This document shows, one piece after another, positions 28,014 through 38,500 of a stretch of 51,015 nt of DNA; position 1 is the stretch's first letter; each line of letters begins with the position of its first letter. A program made the translations under genes and the position numbers. The stretch comes from an uncultured Saprospiraceae bacterium. Its GTDB lineage: Bacteria; Bacteroidota; Bacteroidia; Chitinophagales; Saprospiraceae. Below the pieces are notes generated by a model. The model was not told the origin of the DNA, did not search any database, and was given only the letters and a program-made list of their open reading frames with translations. The stretch is taken from assembly GCA_937974575.1 (NCBI GenBank), contig CALJVI010000228.1, forward strand, positions 1-51,015. The letters are read 5' to 3'.

Positions 28014-31000
28014 CTATTTGATTTTGTATCTCAGACCCGCATAAATATTTCTTCCGAATATGGGTCCCCAAATTAAGGAACTATCAAAGAACTCAGAATT
28101 TGGATTTTCGGCAGAAAGGATCGGGTTGTCCTGTGTGAAGTTGAGCAAGTTTTCTACACCTAGGTATATATCTAAAGCCTTCCATTTTTTGGTAGCCTGC
28201 ATGTTGATGGTTACGAAATCAGGGGAGTAGTCAGGTAATCTATACTCGGCAGGATTGGTGCTCGTGTTAGGAATCAGTCTGTCTCCCTGCCAGTTGACGG
28301 TAGCATCAAATGCCCACTTGTGTTCAATCTCGTAAGCCATATTGATAAACGCACGCTGTGCAGAAGTAAGTGGCTTGCGAGATAAACCATCCAAATATCT
28401 AGTCTTCACATCATTGAATCTGTATGCAAGACGCAGATCAAAAAACGGAAACAGTTCTGTATCGATCTGAGCTTGTACACTGTGTGAATACGAAGGACCG
28501 TCGAGATTATAGATACTCACAGATTGTGCATCGTGTATATAGTCAACGATGACCTGCGATTCGAAAAACGTGTAATAATAATCAGCACCAAATACGACTT
28601 CCTTGGCACCCACCCGAATAGCCTTGCTCACATTGGCACCAAAGTTCCATCCAATCTCTGGCTGAAACTGATACGGGTAGTCGGCAGGTGCTCCGGGGTT
28701 CCAACGGATCTGACGGTTGCTGGCAAACATACCAATGTTTTCCGCAAAGACAGAAGCAGTCCGCAGTGATCTTCCTGCGGCCAAACGAAATACGGTATCA
28801 TCATTGGGCGCATATCGAAGGTTGGCTCTTGGTGTAAAGAATACTCCATAGCTGTTGTGCAGATCTTGTCTTGCACCAAGTACCATGGTGAATACTTCAC
28901 TAGGCTGGTAAGTATACTCCACAAATACACCCGTACTCACTTCATTGCGCGCAAACTCAGTCGCTAGAACCAATTCGTCAAACTTGTCATATTGAAAACT
29001 GTAGCCTACACGGTACTTATGCTTTGTAGAATTGTTGAGCACATTTTGATAAAGGTAGTTTGCATAAAAGCTGGTTTGCTTAGCGTCATATATTCGAGTG
29101 CCAAAAAGCGCATCTTGATTATGGTGTACTGCAGATAACTGTAGGCCCATACTCGCAAAAGGATTGTCTAGAAATACCTTACCAAACTTTGCCCAGCCTT
29201 CTAAGCGATTGATATTTACGGTGGCTCCCCATAGGCCATCGGCTTTTGGGTCAGGGCTAGCAGCATATCCTACTTGGCCACTTATATTGTCATACTTCGT
29301 GCCCTTGATTCCTGCCTGAAATCGGAATCCGTCATCGCCAATAAATTTCCATCTATGCAATGCAATAAAATTTTGGGACAAAGGATTGTCCAAAAATTTA
29401 TCATTGTTCCTATCGTTTTCAGAAAAGTTTTTCTTTGCATGGAGTAGGGTAGCAGCATACCACTTATCATTGATATCGTGCCTGATATTTACATTCGCTT
29501 CAGTACGTCCCCCTTCATTAGCATATAGATTGACATACAGCAATTCCATATTGCCACATGGTTTCTTGAGCTCAATATTGATTTGTCCAGCAAGGCTTTC
29601 ATAGCCGTTGGCCACAGATCCAGTACCCATATTCAGCTGCATACCTTCTAGCCAAGTCCCTGGGGTAAAAGTGAAGCCATACAGTGCTGCCAAACCTCGT
29701 ACATAAGGCATGTTTTCACGAGTCACTTGTATGTTTGGACCTTCGAGCCCTAGCAGTTGGATCTTACGCGTGCCAGTGATGGCATCCGTAAAACTGACAT
29801 CTACAGAAGGGTTCGTTTCAAAGCTTTCTGCAATATTGCAACATGCTGCTTTCAAAAATTCCTTTTCATTGATGTTTTGCACCTTGATAGGATTGAGGTA
29901 AGATATCTCCGTCGTCCTTTTTCTGTGTACTACTTCTACGGTATTTAGCGTCAGGGCATCTGTCAAAACGATAGATACTATGCTTTCATTTTTCATAGAT
30001 ATAGTATCATTTTGATATCCTACATAGCTCACTTCTAAGTCGTCTACTCCAGGCATACGATTCAGACTGAACTGTCCATCGACATCCGTAACCGTACCAG
30101 AGCTTTGGTCTAGCCATTTGACGGTAGCTCCAATCAGTGGAATCCTATTGCCAGTATCATCTCTCTCGTAGATCATACCTGATACTTCTTCTCTTGAGTC
30201 AACTATTGAATCAGAATTTTCATTTTTCTCCTCGTGTTCTTCACCAGCAGCATGGTCATGACCACTATGATCTTCTTCTTGTTCTGAGCTGGGTGCTACT
30301 GGACCTGCATACTGACAGCAGCCAGGTAGATTAGCATACGCCTCAGGGGAAGCTTTTCGTTTGTTGGTAGCATGTCCTGCATTGGCGATATTCTCATGCA
30401 AAACATTTTTGTCAAAGGTGGTTTTATCTATTTCTACAGTCAGTATTTGTTTTTCGAGATTGTATTGTGCATTGAGCACACCATCGGTGACGAGCGCAAA
30501 GTTTTGTATTCTAGTGGTACACATGCCACAAGCACCTTTTACATGAATCTGTACAGATTTATTACTCTTGTCTTGATCAAGGCTCAAGTCCTGTTCATGA
30601 TCATGTGCTTCTCCTTCTTCTGGGGCGTGATTCTGATCTGATTGATCCTCCTCTGGCGTCAAGCTTGTTTCTGGTGGCCCATCATATTGACAGCAGCCAG
30701 GGAGTTTAGCATATGCTTCGGGAGTAGCTTTTACTTTATTGGTATTGTGTCCAGCTCCAGCTATATTTTCATGCAGTTGATATTTGTCAAAAGTTTTTTT
30801 GTCTACTTCGACAGTAAGTATTTGTCTTTCTAGATCATACTCTGCCTTAAGCACGCCATCGGTGATGATCGCATAATTTTGAATACGTTCGGTACACATA
30901 CCGCATGCACCTTCTACGTGTATTTGAACTTGCTTAGTTTTAGGTCCATCTTGCGCAATCACATGGAATGCAGACAACAAAAGACCTAACATTAAGATGA

Positions 31001-31016
31001 AATGAATACGTTTCAT
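28014..31016 (-). CDS. TonB-dependent receptor with two N-terminal heavy-metal-associated (HMA) domains
   Basis: Signal peptide, two GACGMC HMA units (30675-30929 and 30300-30554), Asp/His-rich linkers, carboxypeptidase-regulatory-like domain (GATVKWLDQSSGTVTDVDGQFSL), plug and outer membrane barrel ending FGRNIYAGLRYKIK. Confidence 0.93.
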   Translation of the reverse strand: MKRIHFILMLGLLLSAFHVIAQDGPKTKQVQIHVEGACGMCTERIQNYAIITDGVLKAEYDLERQILTVEVDKKTFDKYQLHENIAGAGHNTNKVKATPEAYAKLPGCCQYDGPPETSLTPEEDQSDQNHAPEEGEAHDHEQDLSLDQDKSNKSVQIHVKGACGMCTTRIQNFALVTDGVLNAQYNLEKQILTVEIDKTTFDKNVLHENIANAGHATNKRKASPEAYANLPGCCQYAGPVAPSSEQEEDHSGHDHAAGEEHEEKNENSDSIVDSREEVSGMIYERDDTGNRIPLIGATVKWLDQSSGTVTDVDGQFSLNRMPGVDDLEVSYVGYQNDTISMKNESIVSIVLTDALTLNTVEVVHRKRTTEISYLNPIKVQNINEKEFLKAACCNIAESFETNPSVDVSFTDAITGTRKIQLLGLEGPNIQVTRENMPYVRGLAALYGFTFTPGTWLEGMQLNMGTGSVANGYESLAGQINIELKKPCGNMELLYVNLYANEGGRTEANVNIRHDINDKWYAATLLHAKKNFSENDRNNDKFLDNPLSQNFIALHRWKFIGDDGFRFQAGIKGTKYDNISGQVGYAASPDPKADGLWGATVNINRLEGWAKFGKVFLDNPFASMGLQLSAVHHNQDALFGTRIYDAKQTSFYANYLYQNVLNNSTKHKYRVGYSFQYDKFDELVLATEFARNEVSTGVFVEYTYQPSEVFTMVLGARQDLHNSYGVFFTPRANLRYAPNDDTVFRLAAGRSLRTASVFAENIGMFASNRQIRWNPGAPADYPYQFQPEIGWNFGANVSKAIRVGAKEVVFGADYYYTFFESQVIVDYIHDAQSVSIYNLDGPSYSHSVQAQIDTELFPFFDLRLAYRFNDVKTRYLDGLSRKPLTSAQRAFINMAYEIEHKWAFDATVNWQGDRLIPNTSTNPAEYRLPDYSPDFVTINMQATKKWKALDIYLGVENLLNFTQDNPILSAENPNSEFFDSSLIWGPIFGRNIYAGLRYKIK

Positions 31017-31099
31017 ATTGATATGTTATAAAAGCAATACAGCGACTGCTTTTTATTGTAGTAAAAATATATATAGGGTAATTAGGCTAAGGGATTTTC

Positions 31100-31432
31100 T
31101 TAGCAGTTTTGTGGCGGCTGCCAGATTAGATCGTACACTCCTATAGCAAACGGGATTCCGCTATTCAACGGAGAAGTTCTAACAAAAGAGGTAGAATTTT
31201 TGTAGTCATCAGTGTCTATCTTGCTTGTGATCAGAAATGCACTTATACAGCAAGCACATTCACATTGACTAGAGCAAGGTTCGTGATCATCATCGTGATC
31301 TGAGTCCGAGGGACTCTGATCTTCGCAGTCTAGCTGCACGATTTCTTCATGAGAGCAGCAATTATTAGCAAGTGCGTATCCCATATTTGGGAAGGCAACA
31401 AATAATGCTAATATGATGGCTACAATTTTCAC
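31100..31432 (-). CDS. Small exported Cys/His/Asp-rich protein (DUF6660-like)
   Basis: Signal peptide, NNCCSHEE, DSDHDDDHEPCSSQCECACC, C-terminal IWQPPQNC. Confidence 0.75.
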   Translation of the reverse strand: MKIVAIILALFVAFPNMGYALANNCCSHEEIVQLDCEDQSPSDSDHDDDHEPCSSQCECACCISAFLITSKIDTDDYKNSTSFVRTSPLNSGIPFAIGVYDLIWQPPQNC

Positions 31433-31584
31433 TTATTTCTCTAAAACATTGATTAATACAAATATAGTGCAATCTTTTGATGGATGCTCACTTATTGGAT
31501 GTGAAAACCCCAGTGAGTGGTGTACACCTCCTATAATTAACGGTTTTTAGCTCAAAAAGATATCAGAAAGCTACATTATGTTGA

Positions 31585-32793
31585 TTATGTATCCTTTATT
31601 ATGAAGGGTTTTTCCCCTTTAACCATAAATAAATATACAAAACCTAGAAAGGAAACCCCTGCAATGACCCAAAAAGTAAAAGTGAAATTGGAAACATTAT
31701 TTTGGTACAATTCAGCACTCAATAGTGCTCCCAGGCCAATGCCTGCTTCCAGAGCGATGTATACAGTAGCCAATACCTGACCTAGTTTGCTAGGATCAGC
31801 TCTATCTATCGCCCAAGCAAACATAGCAGGTGAGGAGATGCCAAACGAGAATCCTAACAGGCCAGATGCTACAAATAACCAAGTAGCTGTATGGGCATAG
31901 CCCATCAATATCAAAGAGCCTACTACACAAAACAGAGCAACTTTTAAAACAGGTAAACGGCCATAGATATCCGAAACACGACCCGCTATCAATCTAGATA
32001 GAATAGAGGATGCTGTCAGTATTCCAAGATAGGTTCCCTTGTTTTCAATGCCTAGATATTCACATTGATTGGGGACTATGGTGAGCATAGCTCCAAATCC
32101 AAAGTAAAGACAAAAAGTGATGAAGCCAGGAGTCAATCCTGCTGGATGAAAAATTTCATCTTTTTTGAGCATCAGTAGTCTTGGCGAAAACGGTTTCTTG
32201 TCTTTTAGACTTTCTTTCATTCCAAATAAAATCAATATTGAAATTACAGCAACAAAAGAAGATGCAAAAAACATCATATCTATGGAGTAGTTATTAACCA
32301 AGTAACTGCCAAAAGGAGGTGCTCCTGAAGCACCTAGGTTCATAGATACACCCAGTATACCCATAGCTTCACCTCGGCGATGCGCTGGAACTATGTCTGC
32401 GGCATATGCCGTAGCAGCAGTAGGCTTGAAACCAGTGGACATACCATGAAAAAACCTAAGGAGTAAAAATCCAGCCACTCCCGACACAAAGGGATAGAGC
32501 AGGCTGCAGATAATACACATGCCAGTGCCAATGACCATCACTGGGATCCTACCCACCGTATCTGCTAGTTTACCGCTGAATGGTCTACTCAAGCCAGCAG
32601 TTAAGGTAAATAAGGCAATGATTAATCCAATATACTCCTCGCCACCCATTTCGCTTAGGTAAGCAGGTAGCTCAGTTATGATCATACTAAAAGATGCAGC
32701 AAAAAGCGTGTGACTGATACACAAAAGGATGAAGGATCGTGTATAGAGAAATTGATTGAATGTAGTCTTATTTGAGTCCATTTTGCTGCACAA
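31585..32793 (-). CDS. MFS transporter
   Basis: 12 TM; SRPFSGKLADTVGRIPVMVIG, SRLIAGRVSDIYGRLPVLK. Start likely MDSNKT at 32781. Confidence 0.92.
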   Translation of the reverse strand: MCSKMDSNKTTFNQFLYTRSFILLCISHTLFAASFSMIITELPAYLSEMGGEEYIGLIIALFTLTAGLSRPFSGKLADTVGRIPVMVIGTGMCIICSLLYPFVSGVAGFLLLRFFHGMSTGFKPTAATAYAADIVPAHRRGEAMGILGVSMNLGASGAPPFGSYLVNNYSIDMMFFASSFVAVISILILFGMKESLKDKKPFSPRLLMLKKDEIFHPAGLTPGFITFCLYFGFGAMLTIVPNQCEYLGIENKGTYLGILTASSILSRLIAGRVSDIYGRLPVLKVALFCVVGSLILMGYAHTATWLFVASGLLGFSFGISSPAMFAWAIDRADPSKLGQVLATVYIALEAGIGLGALLSAELYQNNVSNFTFTFWVIAGVSFLGFVYLFMVKGEKPFIIKDT

Positions 32794-32913
32794 AGATGGC
32801 TTAAATAATAACTAAAAGTTTACAATCACATCGTCCAGAATAAAATAATTAAAAGACATTTATAGCTTTAAAAAATTAGTTACTTTTAAGCGAAAATAAA
32901 TCAACTACATATT

Positions 32914-34119
32914 ATGTCAAAAGTACTTATCATCGGAGCAGGAGGGGTAGCTCGTGTTACTGCTTTTAAAATGGCTTCTCAAAAGAGAACCTTCTCAGAA
33001 ATCATGATCGCAAGTAGGACAAAATCCAAGTGCGACGCCATAGCAAAAGACATTGCGAAAAAGTATAAACGCAATGATATCAAAACCAAAAAAATCGACG
33101 CAGAGAATGTACCTGCCCTTATACGACTGATCAAGTCTTTCAAGCCAGATGTACTTGTGCATTTAGCCTTGCCTTATCAAGACCTTACCATCATGGAGGC
33201 ATGTCTTGCCACAAAAACACCTTACCTAGATACTGCCAACTACGAGCCCAAAGACGAGGCAAAGTTTGAATACAGTTGGCAATGGGCGTACCATGACCGA
33301 TTTAAGGAGGCCGGTATTATGGCTGTACTAGGTTGTGGCTTTGATCCCGGAGTGACAGGTGTGTTTACTAAGCATGCAGCAAAGCATCACTTTGATGAAA
33401 TGCATTATCTGGATATTGTAGATTGCAATGGCGGAGACCATGGCAAAGCCTTTGCAACCAACTTCAATCCAGAGATAAATATCAGAGAGATCACCCAAAA
33501 AGGGCGTTATTACAAAAAAGGAAAATGGATCGAGACAGAGCCTTTTGCGATTAAGAAAAAATTGACCTACCCCAATATTGGAAAGCGTGACTCCTATCTG
33601 CTTTACCATGAAGAGCTAGAATCTTTGGTGAAGCACTTCCCCAGCATCAAGCAGGCTCGTTTTTGGATGACTTTTGGCAAAGAGTATCTTACACACCTCC
33701 GAGTCATTGAAAACATTGGGATGGCACGTATAGATACGATCAAATATAAGGGCATAGATATTGTGCCACTACAGTTTTTAAAGGAGGTATTGCCCAATCC
33801 TGGTGACCTTGGCGAGAACTACTCTGGTGAGACTTCCATTGGATGTCGTATCAAAGGGGTGAAAAATGGAAAAGCAAAGACGTATTACATTTGGAACAAT
33901 TGTTCTCATCAGGCAGCTTATGATGAAACGGGAGCGCAAGGAGTTTCGTATACCACAGGTGTGCCTGCTATGATTGGAGCTAAAATGATTCTCCAAAAGA
34001 AGTGGAAAGGCAAAGGAGTCTTCAATGTAGAAGAGTTCAATCCTGACCCGTTTCTAAAAGAGCTCAATAAACATGGATTGCAATGGCACGAAAAAGTCAA
34101 TGCTAAATTAGAATTGTAA
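32914..34119 (+). CDS. Saccharopine dehydrogenase family, probable carboxynorspermidine synthase
   Basis: VLIIGAGGVARVTAFKMASQ, LGCGFDPGVTGVFTKHA; next to nspC. Confidence 0.9.
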   Translation: MSKVLIIGAGGVARVTAFKMASQKRTFSEIMIASRTKSKCDAIAKDIAKKYKRNDIKTKKIDAENVPALIRLIKSFKPDVLVHLALPYQDLTIMEACLATKTPYLDTANYEPKDEAKFEYSWQWAYHDRFKEAGIMAVLGCGFDPGVTGVFTKHAAKHHFDEMHYLDIVDCNGGDHGKAFATNFNPEINIREITQKGRYYKKGKWIETEPFAIKKKLTYPNIGKRDSYLLYHEELESLVKHFPSIKQARFWMTFGKEYLTHLRVIENIGMARIDTIKYKGIDIVPLQFLKEVLPNPGDLGENYSGETSIGCRIKGVKNGKAKTYYIWNNCSHQAAYDETGAQGVSYTTGVPAMIGAKMILQKKWKGKGVFNVEEFNPDPFLKELNKHGLQWHEKVNAKLEL

Positions 34120-35252
34120 TGATCGACCAACTTGATTTTGATACTGTTCCACCGCTCTGTTTTATTCAGGACGAGGATGCTTTAGTTAAGAATCTCAGTC
34201 TGATCAAAGAGCTTCGCAAGAATGCAGGTATCAAAATCATTTTGGCACTCAAAGCTTTTGCAAATTGGCACTTTTTCCCTTTGATGAAGCAGTATTTAGA
34301 TGGCGCAACAGCTAGTTCGCTTTATGAAGCAAAGCTGATTTTTGATGAAATGGGTCAGCGTGCGCACACCTATGCAGCAGTCTACGAAGAAGAAGATTTT
34401 GATAAGATTCTTTACTACAGCGATTATCTTACTTTCAATTCTCTTTCTCAATTAGAAAAATATAGAGCGCATTTGAACGATAAGGTCTCCATCGGTCTTC
34501 GTATCAATCCAGAGTATTCCCCTGTCCAAACAGAGTTGTACAATCCCTGTGCTACAGGTAGCCGATTGGGTATTACTTCGGATCTATTACAAAAACTACC
34601 CGAGGGAGTAGAAGGTCTGCACTTCCACGCGCTATGCGAATCAAGTGCCTTGGATTTGGTCAATGTTGTCAAGGCTATAGAAGAGAAGTTTGGCGATATG
34701 CTGTTCTATGCAAAGTGGATCAACTTAGGCGGTGGTCATGCCCTCAATTCTGGAAAATACGATTTAACCAAGCTGATTTTTCTATGCAAAAAACTGAAAG
34801 CTAAATACGACATAGAAGTGATCATGGAGCCAGGCTCTGGCATCTTGTGGAACACGGGCGTACTGGTGACTAGGGTAGAGGATATTGTTAGCGCCAATGG
34901 TATCGATACGCTTATGCTCAATACTTCCTTCACCGCTCACATGCCCGATACATTGGAGATGCCGTACCGCCCCGATATTCTCGGTGCAAATAAGGAGGGC
35001 AATGGAGAATTTCAATATCGCCTTGGCGGTAACAGTTGTCTAGCAGGCGATTTTCTAGAACCTTACGGTTTTTCCGAAGAAGTAGAAGTAGGAGATCGCA
35101 TCGTCTTTTTGGATATGATGCACTATACCACTGTCAAGACCAATATGTTCAATGGTGTCCGTCACCCCGACCTTGGTACTTGGTCACAGGAGAAGGGCTA
35201 TCGCAGCCTCCGTACCTTTTCATACAAAGACTTTCACCGCAGAATGGGCTAG
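34119..35252 (+). CDS. nspC: Carboxynorspermidine decarboxylase
   Basis: PLCFIQDEDALVKNL, ALKAFANWHFFPLM, MEPGSGILWNTGVL, YRLGGNSCLAGDF, YTTVKTNMFNGVRHP. Confidence 0.93.
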   Translation: MIDQLDFDTVPPLCFIQDEDALVKNLSLIKELRKNAGIKIILALKAFANWHFFPLMKQYLDGATASSLYEAKLIFDEMGQRAHTYAAVYEEEDFDKILYYSDYLTFNSLSQLEKYRAHLNDKVSIGLRINPEYSPVQTELYNPCATGSRLGITSDLLQKLPEGVEGLHFHALCESSALDLVNVVKAIEEKFGDMLFYAKWINLGGGHALNSGKYDLTKLIFLCKKLKAKYDIEVIMEPGSGILWNTGVLVTRVEDIVSANGIDTLMLNTSFTAHMPDTLEMPYRPDILGANKEGNGEFQYRLGGNSCLAGDFLEPYGFSEEVEVGDRIVFLDMMHYTTVKTNMFNGVRHPDLGTWSQEKGYRSLRTFSYKDFHRRMG

Positions 35253-35260
35253 TAGGATTT

Positions 35261-35310
35261 GGGGCCATCACGATCCAGACTCCGGCAGAGCCTTCGTCGG
35301 GACGTGACCA
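35261..35310 (+). repeat. Structured 3'-UTR element, copy 2
   Basis: 41/50 identical to 25282-25331, 9 nt after the nspC stop. Confidence 0.7.
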
Positions 35311-35461
35311 GGCTTTTCGCAGCGCGGCCCTACGCATACTCGCCAGGCTATACTCTAGGGCTGGTCTCCACTGTCGACCACTGCTACTATCCTTTGTCCT
35401 TGACTTGCTCGACCTATACGGTCTCGCATTTCCTATTAGGTGCTCTGTTTTAACACAACAA

Positions 35462-35507
35462 AAAAGGTGGTTTCAATAATCGAATATTAAAACCACCTTT
35501 TATTTTA
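35462..35507. terminator. Terminator between convergent nspC and the giant repeat protein
   Basis: AAAGGTGGTTT / AAACCACCTTT with flanking A and T runs. Confidence 0.8.
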
Positions 35508-35525
35508 TACCTAGTACCTAGTACT

Positions 35526-38500
35526 TTACTTCATTAAAGTAACATTACCCTTCAGTATATCTCTAAAGCCATCACGATACTCAAGATCTATATAGTAGAT
35601 GTAGACTCCTACAGGCATCTCCTCATCTTTATATATTCCTTGCCATCCTTCACTAGAATCATTTGGCTGGATATCTTTCTTAAAAAATACTTGTGTTCCC
35701 CACTTATCATAGATCGCAAAAGTATTGATGTTGGTCACTGCATTATCTTTAGCAAAAAGGTAAAATTCATCGTTTGATCCATCTAAGTTAAACGGAGAAA
35801 AAGCATTTGGCACATATACATTTAGATTCCGATCTACTCTTAGTTGTATCTGATCCATAGCCGAACAACCACTATCCAGTGTCACCTCTAGGGTGTACAA
35901 AATATCTATTGGACTAGTGGTAATAGGGTTGAGGCAGTCATCACAGGATAAGCCTGTAGATGGCGTCCATTGAATAGAAGAGATATCATTTGGATCTATA
36001 TTATTTAAGTTGGAACTAAGGTTGACACTATCTCCAACTAGAATTTCTATCTCTTCCATAAGGTCTACTCCGATATCTAGAGCAGGATTTATAATGACCT
36101 CTTGCGCTACTTCACAGCCATTGGCATCTAAAGCAGAAAGTTGGTAGGAGCCAGGCATTAAATCAGCATAATCTATATTGTTGGTGAATGAAATACCTCC
36201 GTCAAAAGAATAAGTATATGGTCCTTCGCCTCCTATGACCTCAGAGATCATTATAGCACCCAAGTCATCACTACATTGTGGATTTTGAGCATCAAAAATC
36301 AAATCAGTAGGTATGTTTTCATTTACAGTAATAAGGACTTCATCTGTAGAAATACATCCGTTATCAGTATTTAATACTTCAAGCGTATATAGGCCTGCTT
36401 CAGTAACTAAGGGGTTTAGCGTACTGTTTCCTTGTGTAATATTTCCATTACCCTGGTCCCAATTGATTTCATAAGAAGCATTTCCAATGAGCTCTGCTTG
36501 TAATTGGTATTCCAGAATATTACACTGAAGTTCAAAATCACTTCCTGCATCTATGTCGGGGGATACGATATCTTGTATTACATTTACCATATCCATACTA
36601 TTGCAGCCATTGTCAAGATTGGTAATCTCCACCATGTATTCACCAGGAGTATCGATTTCCAATTCATTGGTATTTGCATTAGGTATTACATTACCATTTA
36701 GCGTCCAGACGATTTCAGTATTTCCACTATTTGCAGGGATGCTTATAGTAGTAGTAGAGATGTCGCAGTTGAGCATTGCTGGTTGACTCAAAGTCGCCAA
36801 TGGAATAGCATCGTCCTGAGTAACTGCTACAGCATTCATGTCAGAGCAGCCATTGCTAAGATTGGTTACTTGAAGTTGATAGTCACCAGCGATATTCACA
36901 AGAGGGTTCAGGGTGTTTTCACCACTTACAAAATTTCCATTTGTAGTCGACCAAATAAAACTCACTTCGTTTTCATTCAAGCCGTTTAAGTCCCCTGTGA
37001 GCGCTATAACTGGATCTTGACAAGTGATTTCTCCAGAGTTTGCTGATACTACGGTTACGGTTGGAGTGTCTTGATCGACCTCTACAGTCACACTATAGTC
37101 TGCTTCACAGCCATTACTTGGGTCTATGACAAATAGGCTATAGGTGCCCGCCTGATCAACGACCAAATTAGATTCAGCAAGATTGCTATTCAATACATTG
37201 TTGTTAGCATCTAACCATGTATACTCTAAGTTTTGTCCATTCATTTCTACTGCTATCAATTGCGTACTTGTGTTGATACAATCAATTGTCTCAGGTATTT
37301 CAATGGCTACATTCGGCAATTGTCTCAAGTCTTCAACGGTGAGTATTGATTCCGCCATACATCCATTTTCAGAATTGGTGATTTCCAAAGTATATTCTCC
37401 AGGTTCCGTAAATGTGTTTTGCAATATTGTAGCTAGCTCATTTCCATCTACATCTGTCCACGCGTACTGAAAATCTACACCTACACTAGATCCGTTTGCA
37501 TCCACAGTTGCGGTTGGTTCTGGACAAGTCAGATTTGCAGAATTGTCCAAGACGACTACTGGATTTTCTATATCCTTTTCTACATCTATATCAAGCATGC
37601 TGATACATCCATTTACAGTATTCGTTGCAGTAAGTACATAGTTTCCACCTTCGTCCAATTCTGGATTTAGTGAGTTTGCACCATCTATAATATTTCCATC
37701 CAAAGTCTCCCATGTATATTCGTAAGTCCCATTTCCTTGGTTCAAGGCTTGGATGGTTATAGTTTCATTAAAACAATTGATGATGTCCGGATTGTCAATC
37801 ATAACCATAGGAGCCTCCTTGTTTTCTATCACTGTGACGGTTTGCTCTACTTCACAACCACTGCTATTATCGCTCAGTGTAAGGGTGTATGTTCCTGCAC
37901 TATTCACAATAGGATTAAGACCAGTCTCTCCACTGACAATGTTGCCGCCATCATTGCTCCAAGCAATGGAAATATTTGTCCCTTCTGTAGATTGAGATGC
38001 ATCTAGCATGATCTCTTCTTGAGTACAGGTAATTTCTTCGGGTATTGAGATGGCAACGGTAGGTGTATTTTCATCTACATCTACCATAACAGTAGCAGAA
38101 GCGGTACATTGATTTGCTATGGAGGTTACTATGAGTTCGTATTCTCCAGCTTGGTTGACCATTGGACTATTGGTCGTTTCACCGCTTAAGATATTACCCG
38201 TCAGTGCATTCCATTGTAGATCCAATCCAGTCAAGTCAGAGTCGACTCCAAGACTCACTTCAAGGGTTGTACAGCTTAAGTCCTCAACACTTGCAAGTAC
38301 TAGGCTAGGGGCAGTAGTGTCGGCACCGATATTTATAGCGCTTGTACTTTCACAATCATTGTTAGTATTAAAAATGGTTAGGGTATAATTCCCTGGTTCA
38401 AAGATCTCTGGATTAGGGGTATCGTCATTAAAGATATCATTTCCATCATCACTAGACCACTGATAGTTAATTCCACTACCACTAGTCGAGTTACTGGCAT

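Noticed and set aside
30300-30929. Short tandem DNA repeat considered as an assembly duplication
   Set aside because: The two HMA units differ at 19 of 85 residues, so this is an old real duplication.
35036-35479. 147-aa + ORF overlapping the end of nspC and the 3'-UTR element
   Set aside because: Overlaps nspC out of frame; composition is Arg/Ser-rich out-of-frame translation of the gene and GC-rich non-coding repeat.
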